Assembly (NCBI GenBank): GCA_038321965.1
Contig: JBBQFL010000024.1
Coordinates: 1-64,000, forward strand
DNA from: UKL13-2 sp038321965
GTDB lineage: Bacteria > Pseudomonadota > Gammaproteobacteria > Burkholderiales > Usitatibacteraceae
Reading direction: 5' to 3'
DNA: 64,000 bases
Positions within the stretch are counted from its first letter, which is position 1, and each line of letters opens with the position of its first letter. The position numbers were made by a program, and so were the translations under genes. The notes under the pieces are model-generated. The model did no database searches, had not been told where the DNA came from, and saw only the letters and a program-made list of their open reading frames with translations. Positions 34,911 to 44,050 of this stretch are shown one piece after another.

Positions 34911-35069
34911 TCGTAATTCCTTTGAGAGTGAGTGAGTATCGAGAATCTATTCAGACAGATTGGTTAAGTTCCGTCCCTGTCAGGGCGATTAACGCGCGGA
35001 ATTATAGCCGGTTGACAACCTGCTGTGAACCAGTTTGTTCGCATCGAATGCGCGCAAGCTCTTCACTTC

Positions 35070-35648
35070 TCAGGTCTTTTTTTCGTTTTCAATACGCCGA
35101 ACGCCTTTTCCCGGTACTGCAGCCTCTCGCCATTGGCCAGGTGCCAAGTCGTCCAGATGCCAATTGCCGATTGCTGCACGGATCAGGCGCAGGGTTGGCA
35201 AACCGATTTTGGCAGTCATGCGCCGCACTTGACGATTTTTTCCTTCAGCAATCGTAATCTCCAACCAAGTGGTCGGCACGTGCTTGCGAAAACGTACCGG
35301 CGGATTACGCGGCCATAGGTGTAGAGGGGTCGCGATCACTGTCGCCATTGCTGACTTGGTGACAAAGTCACCCAAGTCAACGCCGTCACGCAGTGGTTTC
35401 AGGACAGCATCATCTGCAGCACCTTCGACCTCAACCCAGTATGTTTTAGGTAGCTTATGGCGCGGATCGGCAATACTGGTTTGCAGCCGACCGTCATCGG
35501 TGAGGAGCAGTAGCCCTTCGCTGTCGGTGTCGAGCCTGCCTGCAGGATAGACACCCGGAATGGCGATGAAATTTTTCAGCGTTGGCTTGTCGCCTGACGG
35601 GCTGAACTGGCTGATGACACCATAGGGTTTGTTGAATTGGATCAGCAT
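35070..35648 (-). CDS. rluE: 23S rRNA pseudouridine synthase, RluE-like
   Basis: A 192 aa RsuA/RluE-type pseudouridine synthase without an S4 domain, which distinguishes RluE from RluB/F. Catalytic Asp40 is in GRLDTDSEGLLLLT; the N-terminal FNKPYGVISQF and C-terminal ITIAEGKNRQVRRMTAKIGLPTLRLIR motifs are complete. E. coli RluE modifies U2457 of 23S rRNA. The gene lies just downstream of the cspA terminator on the same strand. Confidence 0.93.
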   Translation of the reverse strand: MLIQFNKPYGVISQFSPSGDKPTLKNFIAIPGVYPAGRLDTDSEGLLLLTDDGRLQTSIADPRHKLPKTYWVEVEGAADDAVLKPLRDGVDLGDFVTKSAMATVIATPLHLWPRNPPVRFRKHVPTTWLEITIAEGKNRQVRRMTAKIGLPTLRLIRAAIGNWHLDDLAPGQWREAAVPGKGVRRIENEKKT

Positions 35649-35653
35649 ATGAA

Positions 35654-35687
35654 AAAGCCCCTTGCGGCCTGCGCCACAAGGGGCTTT
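35654..35687 (-). terminator. Intrinsic terminator of cspA
   Basis: Perfect 11-bp stem AAAGCCCCTTG/CAAGGGGCTTT (35654-35664 and 35677-35687) with a 12-base loop, followed by a T-run on the minus strand. It lies 17 bases after the cspA stop and just before the rluE start. Confidence 0.9.
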
Positions 35688-35704
35688 ACTGGTAACCGAA
35701 ATGC

Positions 35705-35908
35705 TTACGGGTTGCCGATGTTTGAAGCTTGCTTGCCCTTAGGACCCTGGGTAACTTCAAAGCTGACTTTTTGACCTTCTTTGAGGGTCTTGAAGCCATT
35801 CATTTGAATCGCCGAGAAGTGCGCGAACAGATCTTCGCTACCGTCATCGGGTGTGATAAAGCCAAAACCTTTTGCATCGTTAAACCACTTTACTGTTCCT
35901 GTTGCCAT
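35705..35908 (-). CDS. cspA: Cold-shock protein, CspA family
   Basis: A 67 aa single cold-shock domain that binds single-stranded RNA and DNA as an RNA chaperone. RNP1 (KGFGFI) and RNP2 (DLFAHF) are intact, and the N-terminal TGTVKWFNDAKGFGF matches the family. AAGGATG lies upstream of the ATG and a strong terminator follows. Divergent from clpS, a common neighbour of csp genes in betaproteobacteria. The 5' leader may be involved in temperature control as in E. coli, but this is inference. Confidence 0.96.
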   Translation of the reverse strand: MATGTVKWFNDAKGFGFITPDDGSEDLFAHFSAIQMNGFKTLKEGQKVSFEVTQGPKGKQASNIGNP

Positions 35909-36205
35909 TGCAGTTGCATCCTTTTACGAAAAATCGGGTTGGAGAGCCCCGGAATCGTTTTGCTATCAAGGCCCGCAACCGCCAAGGCAAATGCAGTAAA
36001 CCTGAAGCCAAACTCCAACCCGCCTTTTACCGGCTATATTCAGTCAAGTCAATACTTTGGCTCGATTTTCACGTTAGGCGGTTGTAAGCACGCAAATGTC
36101 AGTGCCAAGGCGCAACAATGCGGACTTGCGCTACACGATATTTGAAGGGCTTGAATGTCACGGTCGCTGCCCCTATTATTAGTTGCATCCACGCAAACCT
36201 ACAAA

Positions 36206-36529
36206 ATGGCGACAAAGCAACCAAAACCATCCGGCCCGGGCGATACCGTTCTGCAGGAAACACCGGCCAAGACCAAGCCGCCTTCCATGTGGCAGGTTGT
36301 GATGTACAACGATGACTACACGCCGATGGAATTCGTCATAGATGCTCTCCAGATGGTGTTTGCGCATACGCACGAGCGTGCGACGCAAATCATGCTCAAG
36401 GTTCACACCGAAGGACGGGGCGTTTGCGGTGTTTATCCCCGCGATGTTGCCAGCATGAAGATGGAGCAGGTGGTGGACTATGCGCGTCAGCACCAGCATC
36501 CGCTCCGTTGCGGCATGGAAGAAGTTTGA
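36206..36529 (+). CDS. clpS: ClpAP adaptor protein ClpS
   Basis: Adaptor that recognises N-degron substrates and delivers them to ClpA. From ATG 36206 it has 107 aa: a flexible Pro/Thr/Lys-rich N-terminal tail and the conserved core WQVVMYNDDYTPMEFVIDAL, with the N-end-pocket residues Asn35, Asp36 and Asp37, then HTHERATQIMLKVHTEG and VCGVYPRDVASMKMEQV. An upstream in-frame ATG at 36155 would add 17 residues unlike the family. clpA follows after 102 bases. Confidence 0.96.
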   Translation: MATKQPKPSGPGDTVLQETPAKTKPPSMWQVVMYNDDYTPMEFVIDALQMVFAHTHERATQIMLKVHTEGRGVCGVYPRDVASMKMEQVVDYARQHQHPLRCGMEEV

Positions 36530-36631
36530 ATTTTTCGCAATGTATGCCGCGTGTCCCGCTGTCGCGTTGCATGTTCTAAGTGGTAGTAAGCTGTAGTCAG
36601 TTTGTTTCGCAGTATTTTTGAAAGGCACATC

Positions 36632-38902
36632 ATGATCGCGCAAGAACTCGAAGTCAGTCTGCATATGGCATTTGTCGAAGCCCGCCAAAAGCGCCACGAG
36701 TTCATTACTGTCGAGCATTTGCTGCTCGCGCTTCTGGAAAACCCTTCGGCGCAGGAAGTGCTGAAAGCATGCGCGGCCAAAATCGACGAACTCAAAAAAG
36801 CACTCTCCGAATTTATCGAGCAGCACACGCCTATCGTGGCGGGTGATGGCGAGGTGAATACGCAGCCCACGCTGGGTTTTCAACGTGTCATTCAGCGAGC
36901 GATCTTGCACGTCCAGTCGTCGGGCAAAAAGGAAGTGACAGGCGCCAACGTTCTGGTGGCAATTTACGGCGAGAAAGACTCCCACGCCGTCTATTTTCTG
37001 CATCAACAGGGCGTATCGCGGCTCGACGTCGTCAATTTCATCTCGCACGGTATTTCCAAAGCCACGCCCGCGGGCGCAGCGAAGGAAGAGCCTGAAGCCG
37101 AAGGCGCGGAAGGCGAACAGGCCGGTGGTGCGCTTGAGAGTTTCACGCTGAATCTCAATCAAATGGCGATTGACGGCAAGATCGATCCGCTGATCGGACG
37201 CGAAAACGAAGTCGAGCGTGTCATCCAGATTCTTTGCCGCCGCCGCAAAAACAATCCCCTGTTGGTCGGCGAGGCAGGTGTAGGCAAGACCGCCATCGCA
37301 GAGGGGTTGGCCAAGCGCATCGTCGATGGTCAGGTGCCCGAAATTCTCGCCAAGGCGCAAGTCTATTCGCTGGATATGGGCTCGCTGTTAGCGGGCACCA
37401 AATACCGCGGTGATTTCGAACAGCGTTTGAAAGCGGTATTGAAGCAGTTGATGGATAACCCGAACGCGGTTTTGTTCATCGACGAAATTCACACGCTCAT
37501 CGGTGCAGGTTCCGCGTCAGGCGGTACTTTGGATGCCTCTAACCTGCTTAAGCCAGCGCTGTCGTCGGGGCAATTGAAATGCATAGGCGCTACCACCTAT
37601 ATCGAATACCGCGGCGTGTTCGAAAAAGACCACGCCCTGTCGCGCCGGTTTCAGAAAATCGACGTCAGCGAGCCGTCAATCGCGGAAACAATCGAAATAC
37701 TCAAGGGGCTGAAATCGCGATTTGAATCCCACCACGGCGTCAAATACACGGCGACTGCACTGACGACAGCTGCTGAGCTTTCCGCGAAGTACATCAACGA
37801 CCGTCATTTGCCCGACAAGGCAATCGATGTGATCGATGAAGCAGGTGCAGCCCAACGCATCGCACCGAAGTCAAAACAAAAGAAAACCATCGGCAAGCCT
37901 GAGATTGAAGAGATCGTCGCCAAGATTGCGCGAATTCCCGCCCGCAATGTTTCCAGCGACGACCGCAGCGCACTGAAAACGCTTGATCGCGACCTGCGAT
38001 CAGTGGTATTTGGCCAGGACAAAGCCATCGATGCGTTGGCGTCAGCCATCAAAATGGCGCGTTCCGGTATTGGCAATTCGGCTAAGCCAATCGGCTCTTT
38101 CCTATTTTCCGGTCCTACTGGCGTTGGCAAGACTGAGGTCGCCAAGCAACTCGCCTTCATTCTTGGCGTTGAGCTCATTCGCTTTGACATGTCCGAGTAC
38201 ATGGAGCGGCATGCCGTATCACGTCTGATCGGTGCGCCGCCCGGCTATGTGGGTTTCGATCAGGGCGGTTTGATGACCGAGGCGATCAGCAAACACCCGT
38301 ATTCGGTGCTGCTGCTCGATGAAATCGAAAAAGCGCATCCGGATATTTTCAATGTGCTGTTGCAGGTCATGGACCACGGCACGTTGACGGACAACAACGG
38401 GCGAAAGGCGGATTTCCGCAATGTTGTGATCGTGATGACGACCAATGCGGGGGCTTCCGAGCTTTCCAAATCCGCTATAGGCTTCACCAACGACAAGCGT
38501 CCCGGCGACGAAATGGCTGAGATCAAACGCATGTTCACGCCCGAGTTCCGCAATCGTCTGGACGCAACCATTTCCTTTGCGCCATTGGATGAAAAAATCA
38601 TCTTGCAGGTGGTAGACAAGTTCCTCATGCAACTGGAGGCACAACTCACTGAAAAGAAAGTCGATGTCACTTACACCGAGGCGCTGAAGAAATACCTTGC
38701 CAAGAACGGTTTTGATCCGCTGATGGGCGCACGACCGATGGCGCGCCTCATCCAGGATACGATTCGTCGCGCGCTTGCCGACGAGTTGTTGTTCGGTCGC
38801 TTAGCCACTGGCGGAAAGGTAACGATTGATGTGGACGCTGATGGTAAGGTGAAGCTCGATATCAGTCAGGAAAAAGAAGCGGCGGCCGTACAGGAAACCT
38901 GA
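36632..38902 (+). CDS. clpA: ATP-dependent Clp protease ATP-binding subunit ClpA
   Basis: Hexameric AAA+ unfoldase of ClpAP. At 756 aa it is full length. An N-terminal Clp_N domain (1-150) binds ClpS. The first AAA+ module has Walker A GEAGVGKT at about 213-220 and Walker B VLFIDEIHTLIG; the second has Walker A GPTGVGKT at about 494-501 and Walker B VLLLDEIEKAHPDI. ATG 36632 has GAAAGG upstream; a start at 36602 is less likely. A strong intrinsic terminator follows the stop. Confidence 0.98.
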   Translation: MIAQELEVSLHMAFVEARQKRHEFITVEHLLLALLENPSAQEVLKACAAKIDELKKALSEFIEQHTPIVAGDGEVNTQPTLGFQRVIQRAILHVQSSGKKEVTGANVLVAIYGEKDSHAVYFLHQQGVSRLDVVNFISHGISKATPAGAAKEEPEAEGAEGEQAGGALESFTLNLNQMAIDGKIDPLIGRENEVERVIQILCRRRKNNPLLVGEAGVGKTAIAEGLAKRIVDGQVPEILAKAQVYSLDMGSLLAGTKYRGDFEQRLKAVLKQLMDNPNAVLFIDEIHTLIGAGSASGGTLDASNLLKPALSSGQLKCIGATTYIEYRGVFEKDHALSRRFQKIDVSEPSIAETIEILKGLKSRFESHHGVKYTATALTTAAELSAKYINDRHLPDKAIDVIDEAGAAQRIAPKSKQKKTIGKPEIEEIVAKIARIPARNVSSDDRSALKTLDRDLRSVVFGQDKAIDALASAIKMARSGIGNSAKPIGSFLFSGPTGVGKTEVAKQLAFILGVELIRFDMSEYMERHAVSRLIGAPPGYVGFDQGGLMTEAISKHPYSVLLLDEIEKAHPDIFNVLLQVMDHGTLTDNNGRKADFRNVVIVMTTNAGASELSKSAIGFTNDKRPGDEMAEIKRMFTPEFRNRLDATISFAPLDEKIILQVVDKFLMQLEAQLTEKKVDVTYTEALKKYLAKNGFDPLMGARPMARLIQDTIRRALADELLFGRLATGGKVTIDVDADGKVKLDISQEKEAAAVQET

Positions 38903-38935
38903 CCACCACATCAGATTTCGGCATCGATTAGATAG

Positions 38936-38966
38936 AAGCCACATTCGCAAGGGTGTGGCTTTTTTC
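38936..38966 (+). terminator. Intrinsic terminator of clpA
   Basis: Stem AAGCCACA (38936-38943) with TGTGGCTT (38954-38961) around a 10-base loop, running into six T residues. It lies 34 bases after the clpA stop. Confidence 0.92.
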
Positions 38967-39089
38967 TTGCAGAGACACGTCAGCCTCGTTGCAGCCGACT
39001 AACGAGCACAATGCCATCACTTGCGCTATGCTTTCGGCCATACTGCGATTTGCCACGAACGCTTGCAGCAAGGTCCCGAGGAGAGTTTG

Positions 39090-39467
39090 ATGAAATCATC
39101 CAAGTGCAACATCTTGTCGCCGTTACTTCTGGCTATGGTCGCCTCAATCAGTTTTGAGGCTGTCGCCCAAGCAGCGCCACCGCCTCCGGCTGCCGCCGCT
39201 CCGATACCGTTCGCGGCGGCGAATCTCACGCCACTCGGTGTGCGTGCATTAGCCGCAAACTGCGCTGCTTGCCACGGCACCAATGGCAACAGTGCTGGTG
39301 GCGCGGTGCCAGGATTGGCTGGTACCAACAAGGATTACTTCATCGCGCAAATGAAAGCCTTCAAGGAAGGCAAGCGCGAAGCAACTCTCATGCACCAGAT
39401 TTCGAAAGGCTATTCCGATGCCGAGGTCGCCGCGCTGGCCGATTTTTTTGCCGCGCAAAAGAAATAG
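39090..39467 (+). CDS. Cytochrome c, small subunit of flavocytochrome c sulfide dehydrogenase
   Basis: A 125 aa periplasmic c-type cytochrome: signal peptide ending near AVAQAA, a Pro/Ala-rich spacer, then a haem site C58-A-A-C61-H62 (NCAACHGTNGN) and helices ending SDAEVAALADFFAAQK, the class I c555-like fold. It is directly upstream (28 bases) of the FccB-like flavoprotein, so it is the electron-accepting haem subunit (FccA-like, single haem). GAGGAG lies upstream of ATG 39090; the upstream in-frame ATG at 39021 is not supported. Confidence 0.93.
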   Translation: MKSSKCNILSPLLLAMVASISFEAVAQAAPPPPAAAAPIPFAAANLTPLGVRALAANCAACHGTNGNSAGGAVPGLAGTNKDYFIAQMKAFKEGKREATLMHQISKGYSDAEVAALADFFAAQKK

Positions 39468-39494
39468 TTGTGCCGACGAATTGAGGAGAACGAT

Positions 39495-40772
39495 ATGAGC
39501 ATCAATCGCAGGGGTTTCTTGAAAACGTCCGGCGCATCAGGTGCCGCCGTGAGCATTGCCGCGATCAGCGGCTGTGCGACCGTGACCGGGGCTAGCGGCC
39601 CCAAAGTGGTTATCGTCGGCGGCGGCTACGGCGGCGCGACCGCGGCCAAGTACATCCGCATGTGGGGCCCGAATATTGACGTCACACTTATTGAGCGAAA
39701 CACGGATTTCATTTCCTGTCCGATTTCCAATCTGGTGTTGGGCGGCTCCAAGACCATGCAGGACATTACCGTCAGCTACGACGCGCTGCGGAAGAAATAC
39801 GGCGTGAAAGTCGTGCGGGGCGAAGCGAGTGCTGTCGATGTTGAAAAGAAAATGGTTCGGATGGCCAACGGCGACGCATTTCCATTTGATCGCGTGATTC
39901 TGTCGCCCGGCGTCGACTTTCAGTTTGAGCTGGTGCCGGCGCTGAACAATGCGGCCGCGCAGGAAAAAATCCTGCACGCCTGGAAAGCCGGACCGCAGAC
40001 ACTTGCACTGCGCAAACAACTTGAGGCGATGAAAGATGGCGGGGTATTTGCGATCTCAATTCCTGAAGCCCCGTATCGCTGCCCGCCCGGCCCGTATGAA
40101 CGCGCCTGCCAGGTCGCAGCTTACTTCAAAGCCGCCAAGCCAAAATCGAAGGTGCTCATTCTCGACGCGAATATGGACGTCACTTCCAAGCCGGGGTTGT
40201 TCAAGAAGGCGTGGGCGGAAATGTATCTCGGCATGGTCGAGTATCGCGGCAGTTCCAAGTTGATGGACGTGGACGTCGCTGGAAATACGGCCAAGCTGGA
40301 GTTTGGTGATGTCAAAGCCGATGTATTGAATGTGCTGCCACCGATGAAAGCCGGTGCGATTGCCAATTCGTTTATCACCGCGAACAAACGCTGGTGCGAA
40401 ATAAACTGGATTACCTACGAAGCCAAGGACGTGCCGGGTGTGCACCTGCTCGGCGACGCGTTGCAGATTGCGCCAGCCATGCCGAAGTCGGGCCATATGG
40501 CAAATGGACACGGCAAGGCGTGTGCTGCGGCCGTTGTTGCGCTGCTCACGGGCGAGGTGCCGAACGCCAGCCCCACGCTGACCAACACCTGCTACAGCTT
40601 TGTCTCCGCAGACAAGGTGATCCACGTTGCGTCGGTGCACAAATACGACGAGGTCGCCAAGACGATGAAACCAGTACCGGGCGCGGGTGGCGTGTCCACA
40701 CAGGCCAATGAGCTGGAGGGGCAGTACGCGATGTCCTGGGCGAAGAACATCTGGGCGGATACGCTGGCCTAG
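39495..40772 (+). CDS. fccB: Flavocytochrome c sulfide dehydrogenase, flavoprotein subunit
   Basis: Oxidises sulfide and passes electrons through FAD to the cytochrome encoded upstream. The 425 aa protein has a Tat-like signal (SINRRGFLKTSGASG), an FAD-binding GGGYGG at about 42-47, and the three functional cysteines of the family: Cys75 (in FISCPISN, which corresponds to the FAD-linked Cys), Cys196 (PYRCPPGP) and Cys366 (LTNTCYSF), which correspond to the redox-active disulfide pair. Identification is by motif spacing; the reaction is that of the family. ATG 39495 follows GAGGAGAACG. Together with the YeeE/YedE gene at 55.4 kb it suggests sulfur oxidation capacity. Confidence 0.93.
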   Translation: MSINRRGFLKTSGASGAAVSIAAISGCATVTGASGPKVVIVGGGYGGATAAKYIRMWGPNIDVTLIERNTDFISCPISNLVLGGSKTMQDITVSYDALRKKYGVKVVRGEASAVDVEKKMVRMANGDAFPFDRVILSPGVDFQFELVPALNNAAAQEKILHAWKAGPQTLALRKQLEAMKDGGVFAISIPEAPYRCPPGPYERACQVAAYFKAAKPKSKVLILDANMDVTSKPGLFKKAWAEMYLGMVEYRGSSKLMDVDVAGNTAKLEFGDVKADVLNVLPPMKAGAIANSFITANKRWCEINWITYEAKDVPGVHLLGDALQIAPAMPKSGHMANGHGKACAAAVVALLTGEVPNASPTLTNTCYSFVSADKVIHVASVHKYDEVAKTMKPVPGAGGVSTQANELEGQYAMSWAKNIWADTLA

Positions 40773-40804
40773 GCAATGCGGCTAGCCCGCGTTTTCAGGT
40801 AAGA

Positions 40805-40860
40805 CTCTAGCGCTGGCGTGGCGTGTAGGCAGAAAAGCCGCCGAAAGCCGCGCCAATGCT
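40805..40860. repeat. REP-like palindromic element, copy B
   Basis: Begins CTCTAG, has TGGCGTGGC and GCCGCGCCA arms (8 of 9 paired) and ends CGCCAATGCT. It lies between the convergent fccB and acetyltransferase genes. It is related to copies at 52739-52800, 59344-59389 and 60619-60668. Confidence 0.5.
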
Positions 40861-41446
40861 ATAGTTTCGGCGTAGGTTTTAACCAGTTTGGATCGAATGC
40901 GTGATTGGTGAGCGAAGTCAGGACATGATCCCGCCACGCACCGTCGATAAACAGATAATCGCGCGCAACCCCTTCGATGCCAAATCCAAGCTTGGCCAGC
41001 AGCCGCCCGCTGCGCGTGTTTTCGGGCCGGTAGTTGGCGGCAATCCGATGCAATTTCTGTTCTTCGAACATGTAGCGATTGGTCGCTCGTAGCGCTTCTG
41101 CCATCAGTCCCTGACCTTCGTATGCTTGATCGATCTGGTAGCCCAGCACGCAGGCGCAGAATGGGCCGCGCGACATTTGCGAGTAACCGATACTGCCGAT
41201 GATCCGCTCGGGGCGTTCGCGCGTTGCGATCCAGAACCGCACCGCGCTACAGGCTTCGAATGCCAGCGCGCAATTGACAACGACCTCCTGCCAATGCGCC
41301 AGCGTGTACAGGCCATCTGGCTCGGGAGGGTTCCACGGTTTTAAATGATCGCGATTAAGCTCGACAAAGTCGAGCATGGCAGCCGCCTGATCCAACCGGG
41401 GCAGCGTAATCGCCAATCGCTCGGTAGAAAGCGCTAACGTATTCAC
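40859..41446 (-). CDS. GNAT acetyltransferase, RimJ/RimL-like
   Basis: A 195 aa N-acetyltransferase. The motif A region is QIDQAYEGQGLMAEALRATNRYMF (acetyl-CoA pyrophosphate-binding Q-x-x-x-x-G-x-G/A), followed by HRIAANYRPENTRSGRLLAKLGFGIEGVARDYLFIDG, the pattern of RimJ/RimL/AtsE ribosomal-protein or amino-acid N-acetyltransferases. Cytosolic. The substrate is not determinable. It is followed after 16 bases on the same strand by no gene; a SnoaL-like gene lies immediately upstream. Confidence 0.85.
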   Translation of the reverse strand: MNTLALSTERLAITLPRLDQAAAMLDFVELNRDHLKPWNPPEPDGLYTLAHWQEVVVNCALAFEACSAVRFWIATRERPERIIGSIGYSQMSRGPFCACVLGYQIDQAYEGQGLMAEALRATNRYMFEEQKLHRIAANYRPENTRSGRLLAKLGFGIEGVARDYLFIDGAWRDHVLTSLTNHAFDPNWLKPTPKL

Positions 41447-41462
41447 GCGGCCAAGCAGAAAG

Positions 41463-41813
41463 TCAGTCTGATTCGCGCAGAAATCGAACGTGCGAGATCA
41501 GCCCGGAGGCCTTGTCGATGCGATAGATGACCACCGCATGGCGCAGGTCCGGGACGCGCCCGGTAATGTGCTCTTCGTCAATGACGTAGTCGCCGATACA
41601 CATGCGCGAGGCGATTTCGCAATGCAAGTTTGGGGAGCTTGCAAATAGCGTTTGATAGCGTGGGCGCATTTCAGCGTGGCCGGTCAACAGGCGCGCACCT
41701 GCACCGTCTTCAATCACGCAATTGGGCGTATAGCAGACCATGAAGGCCTCCACATCGTGGGCGTTGTAGGCGGCGAGCTGGGCGTCGACTGGTGTGATGT
41801 TTTGATTTGACAT
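41463..41813 (-). CDS. SnoaL/NTF2-like domain protein
   Basis: A 116 aa protein with one NTF2-like alpha+beta cone (LAAYNAHDVEAFMVCYTPNCVIED, AEMRPRYQTLFASSPNLHCEI, and IYRIDKASGLISHVRFLR). Such domains act as small-molecule isomerases or hydrolases, or simply bind ligand; function cannot be assigned. It is 15 bases downstream of slmA and 16 bases upstream of the acetyltransferase gene, so the three form a minus-strand run. Confidence 0.8.
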   Translation of the reverse strand: MSNQNITPVDAQLAAYNAHDVEAFMVCYTPNCVIEDGAGARLLTGHAEMRPRYQTLFASSPNLHCEIASRMCIGDYVIDEEHITGRVPDLRHAVVIYRIDKASGLISHVRFLRESD

Positions 41814-41828
41814 ACGAATACTCTTCTT

Positions 41829-42407
41829 TTATCCAGCGAACACACTCCAGCCTTGCGCAAAATTATCAAGCGGCAAGCGTTTGAAACCCGACTTGGCAAA
41901 CTGGTGCCAACGGCCAACGATAAACGCCATCACCGCGTTGGCATAGACATTGGCGTCCAGCGACGTATGCAACGCGCCATCGGTCGCCGCGGTGCGCGCA
42001 CTTTGCCGTAGGCTCGCTTCCAGACGATCATGCAACTGGTTCATGCGTAGCTGCAAGCGATCATCTTCGTTGACCAGCGCATCGCCGATCAATACCCGGG
42101 TCATGCCCGGATTTTTTTGCGCAAAACTGAGCAGCATCGATACCGTTGCCTCGACCTGCTTCATGCCGTTGGGCTCTTCGGTTTGAATCTTGTTGACGAG
42201 AGAGAAAACCGTCTCCTCGATAAACTCGATGAGACCCTCGAACATTTGCGCCTTGCTTGCAAAGTGACGGTAAAGCGCGGCTTCGGAGACGTCCAGCTTG
42301 GAAGCGAGCAACGCTGTAGTGATCTTTTCGCCTTTCGGGTTTTCAAGCATATGCGCGAGCGTCTGCAGAATTTCCTTGCGGCGTTCGCCGGGTACTCTTT
42401 TGGCCAT
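41829..42407 (-). CDS. slmA: Nucleoid occlusion factor SlmA (TetR-like)
   Basis: DNA-binding inhibitor of FtsZ that blocks division over the nucleoid. A 192 aa TetR fold: N-terminal helix-turn-helix ITTALLASKLDVSEAALYRHFASKAQMFEGLIEFIEETV with the SlmA-specific ERRKEILQTLAHMLE start. ATG 42407 has AGGGGGA upstream and gives the usual length; an upstream in-frame start at 42527 would run into the HerA-like gene. It is 37 bases downstream of the HerA-like gene. Confidence 0.93.
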   Translation of the reverse strand: MAKRVPGERRKEILQTLAHMLENPKGEKITTALLASKLDVSEAALYRHFASKAQMFEGLIEFIEETVFSLVNKIQTEEPNGMKQVEATVSMLLSFAQKNPGMTRVLIGDALVNEDDRLQLRMNQLHDRLEASLRQSARTAATDGALHTSLDANVYANAVMAFIVGRWHQFAKSGFKRLPLDNFAQGWSVFAG

Positions 42408-42444
42408 GCATCCCCCTAATATTTTTGCTTGCTGCTTATAAATG

Positions 42445-43935
42445 CTACTTGCGACCGCCGAAAATTGATCCCAACACACCGCGAATAATGCGCCGCCCCG
42501 CTTCCGACGCCATCGCTCGGGCGGCACTTTTCATTGCCGCTTCGACAACGCCTTCGCGTTTTGATGCGCCAGCACTCTGTCCAGGCAGCCCGAGTTTGCC
42601 GAGGATGCCGCCGAGGCCGCCACTTTCCGTTGTCGGTGTCGGCGTTGCCTCGGTACCATGGCGCGCTTTCAGTTTCTCGAACGCCGATTCGCGATCCACC
42701 ACTTTTTCATACTGCCCCGCGACCAGGGAGTTTGTGAGCAACGCCTGTCTTTGTTCGGGCGTGATCGGGCCAATCTGCGACTGCGGCGGGTAAATCCACG
42801 CGCGTTCGACGATGCTCGGCCGGCCCTTCTCATCCAGAAATGACACCAGCGCCTCGCCGACACCAAGCTCGGTAATGACATCCGCCACCTTCAATTTCGG
42901 ATTTTCACGAAAGGTCTCGGCTGCAGCTTGTACGGCTTTCTGGTCGCGCGGCGTGTACGCACGCAAGGCGTGTTGCACGCGATTTCCCAATTGTCCCAAA
43001 ACAGTATCGGGAATATCGAGCGGGTTTTGCGTCACAAAATACACGCCCACGCCTTTCGAGCGCACCAGCCGCACCACCTGCTCGATTTTCTCCAACAAGT
43101 CTTTGGGGGCTTCATTGAACAGCAGGTGCGCCTCGTCGAAAAAAAACACCAGCTTCGGTTTCGCGAGGTCACCGACTTCAGGCAATGTTTCGAAAATCTC
43201 CGAAAGCATCCACAACAGGAAAGTCGCATACAGACGAGGGCTGGACAGTAATTTGTCGGCAGCCAGAATATTGATGATGCCGCGGCCATTGTCAGTCTGC
43301 AGCAGGTCATCCAGTGACAGCGCAGGCTCGCCGAAGAATTTATCGCCGCCTTGCTGTTCAAGTGCCAGCAAACCGCGCTGTATCGCGCCAACACTCGCCG
43401 CCGAAATATTGCCGTAAGTGGTGGTGAACTGGCTGGCGTTCTCGCCCATCCATGCGAGCAGGGCGCGCAAATCCTTGAGATCAAGTAGCAGCAGTCCATT
43501 GTCGTCCGCGATTTTGAAGGCGATGGACAGCACCCCCGTCTGGGTGTCATTCAAATTGAAAATGCGCGCCAACAGCACCGGCCCCATTTCAGAAATCGTC
43601 GCGCGTACCGGGTGGCCTTGTTCGCCAAATACGTCCCACAGAGTCACCGGACAGGCGGTGGCGGTGTACTCGAGCTTGAGCAGCTTTACACGCTCCTCAA
43701 CTTTGGGGTTGGGCTTACCCGGCTGCGAAATGCCGGTAAGGTCGCCTTTGACATCAGCCATAAATACGGGCACACCGATCGCCGAAAAATGCTCAGCCAT
43801 TACCTGCAATGTGATCGTCTTGCCCGTACCTGTGGCGCCGGCAATGAGTCCGTGGCGGTTTGCCATGTTCGGCAAGATCACCAAGTCGGTCAACGAGATG
43901 TCGACAGTTTTGCCGATCAGGAGTGGGTCAGGCAT
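42445..43935 (-). CDS. HerA-like/DUF853 ATPase (YjgR type)
   Basis: A 496 aa protein with P-loop GATGTGKT (about residues 33-40), a DEAH-like Walker B in VFFFDEAHLLFNEAP, and a following VGVYFVTQNPLDIPD segment: the FtsK/HerA superfamily, in which members pump DNA or protein. The C-terminus is Gly/Ala/Lys-rich (GGLGGILGKLGLPG ... GSIFGGRK). This is the YjgR subgroup, whose cellular role is not settled. It is upstream of slmA on the minus strand. Confidence 0.9.
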   Translation of the reverse strand: MPDPLLIGKTVDISLTDLVILPNMANRHGLIAGATGTGKTITLQVMAEHFSAIGVPVFMADVKGDLTGISQPGKPNPKVEERVKLLKLEYTATACPVTLWDVFGEQGHPVRATISEMGPVLLARIFNLNDTQTGVLSIAFKIADDNGLLLLDLKDLRALLAWMGENASQFTTTYGNISAASVGAIQRGLLALEQQGGDKFFGEPALSLDDLLQTDNGRGIINILAADKLLSSPRLYATFLLWMLSEIFETLPEVGDLAKPKLVFFFDEAHLLFNEAPKDLLEKIEQVVRLVRSKGVGVYFVTQNPLDIPDTVLGQLGNRVQHALRAYTPRDQKAVQAAAETFRENPKLKVADVITELGVGEALVSFLDEKGRPSIVERAWIYPPQSQIGPITPEQRQALLTNSLVAGQYEKVVDRESAFEKLKARHGTEATPTPTTESGGLGGILGKLGLPGQSAGASKREGVVEAAMKSAARAMASEAGRRIIRGVLGSIFGGRK

Positions 43936-44050
43936 GGGCTCGGAGATGACTCAGCGATGTTGTGGGAACGTAAGTGAATGTTAACATTACGAATTGAAAT
44001 TAGTTGGCATTGCGGTATTCGCAAGTGACCTGTGGAAAGTAGAAAGCAAT

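Noticed and set aside
36179..37360. 393-codon open frame on the minus strand across clpS and clpA
   Set aside because: It is the antisense shadow of clpS and clpA, whose products are certain; the translation has no family features.
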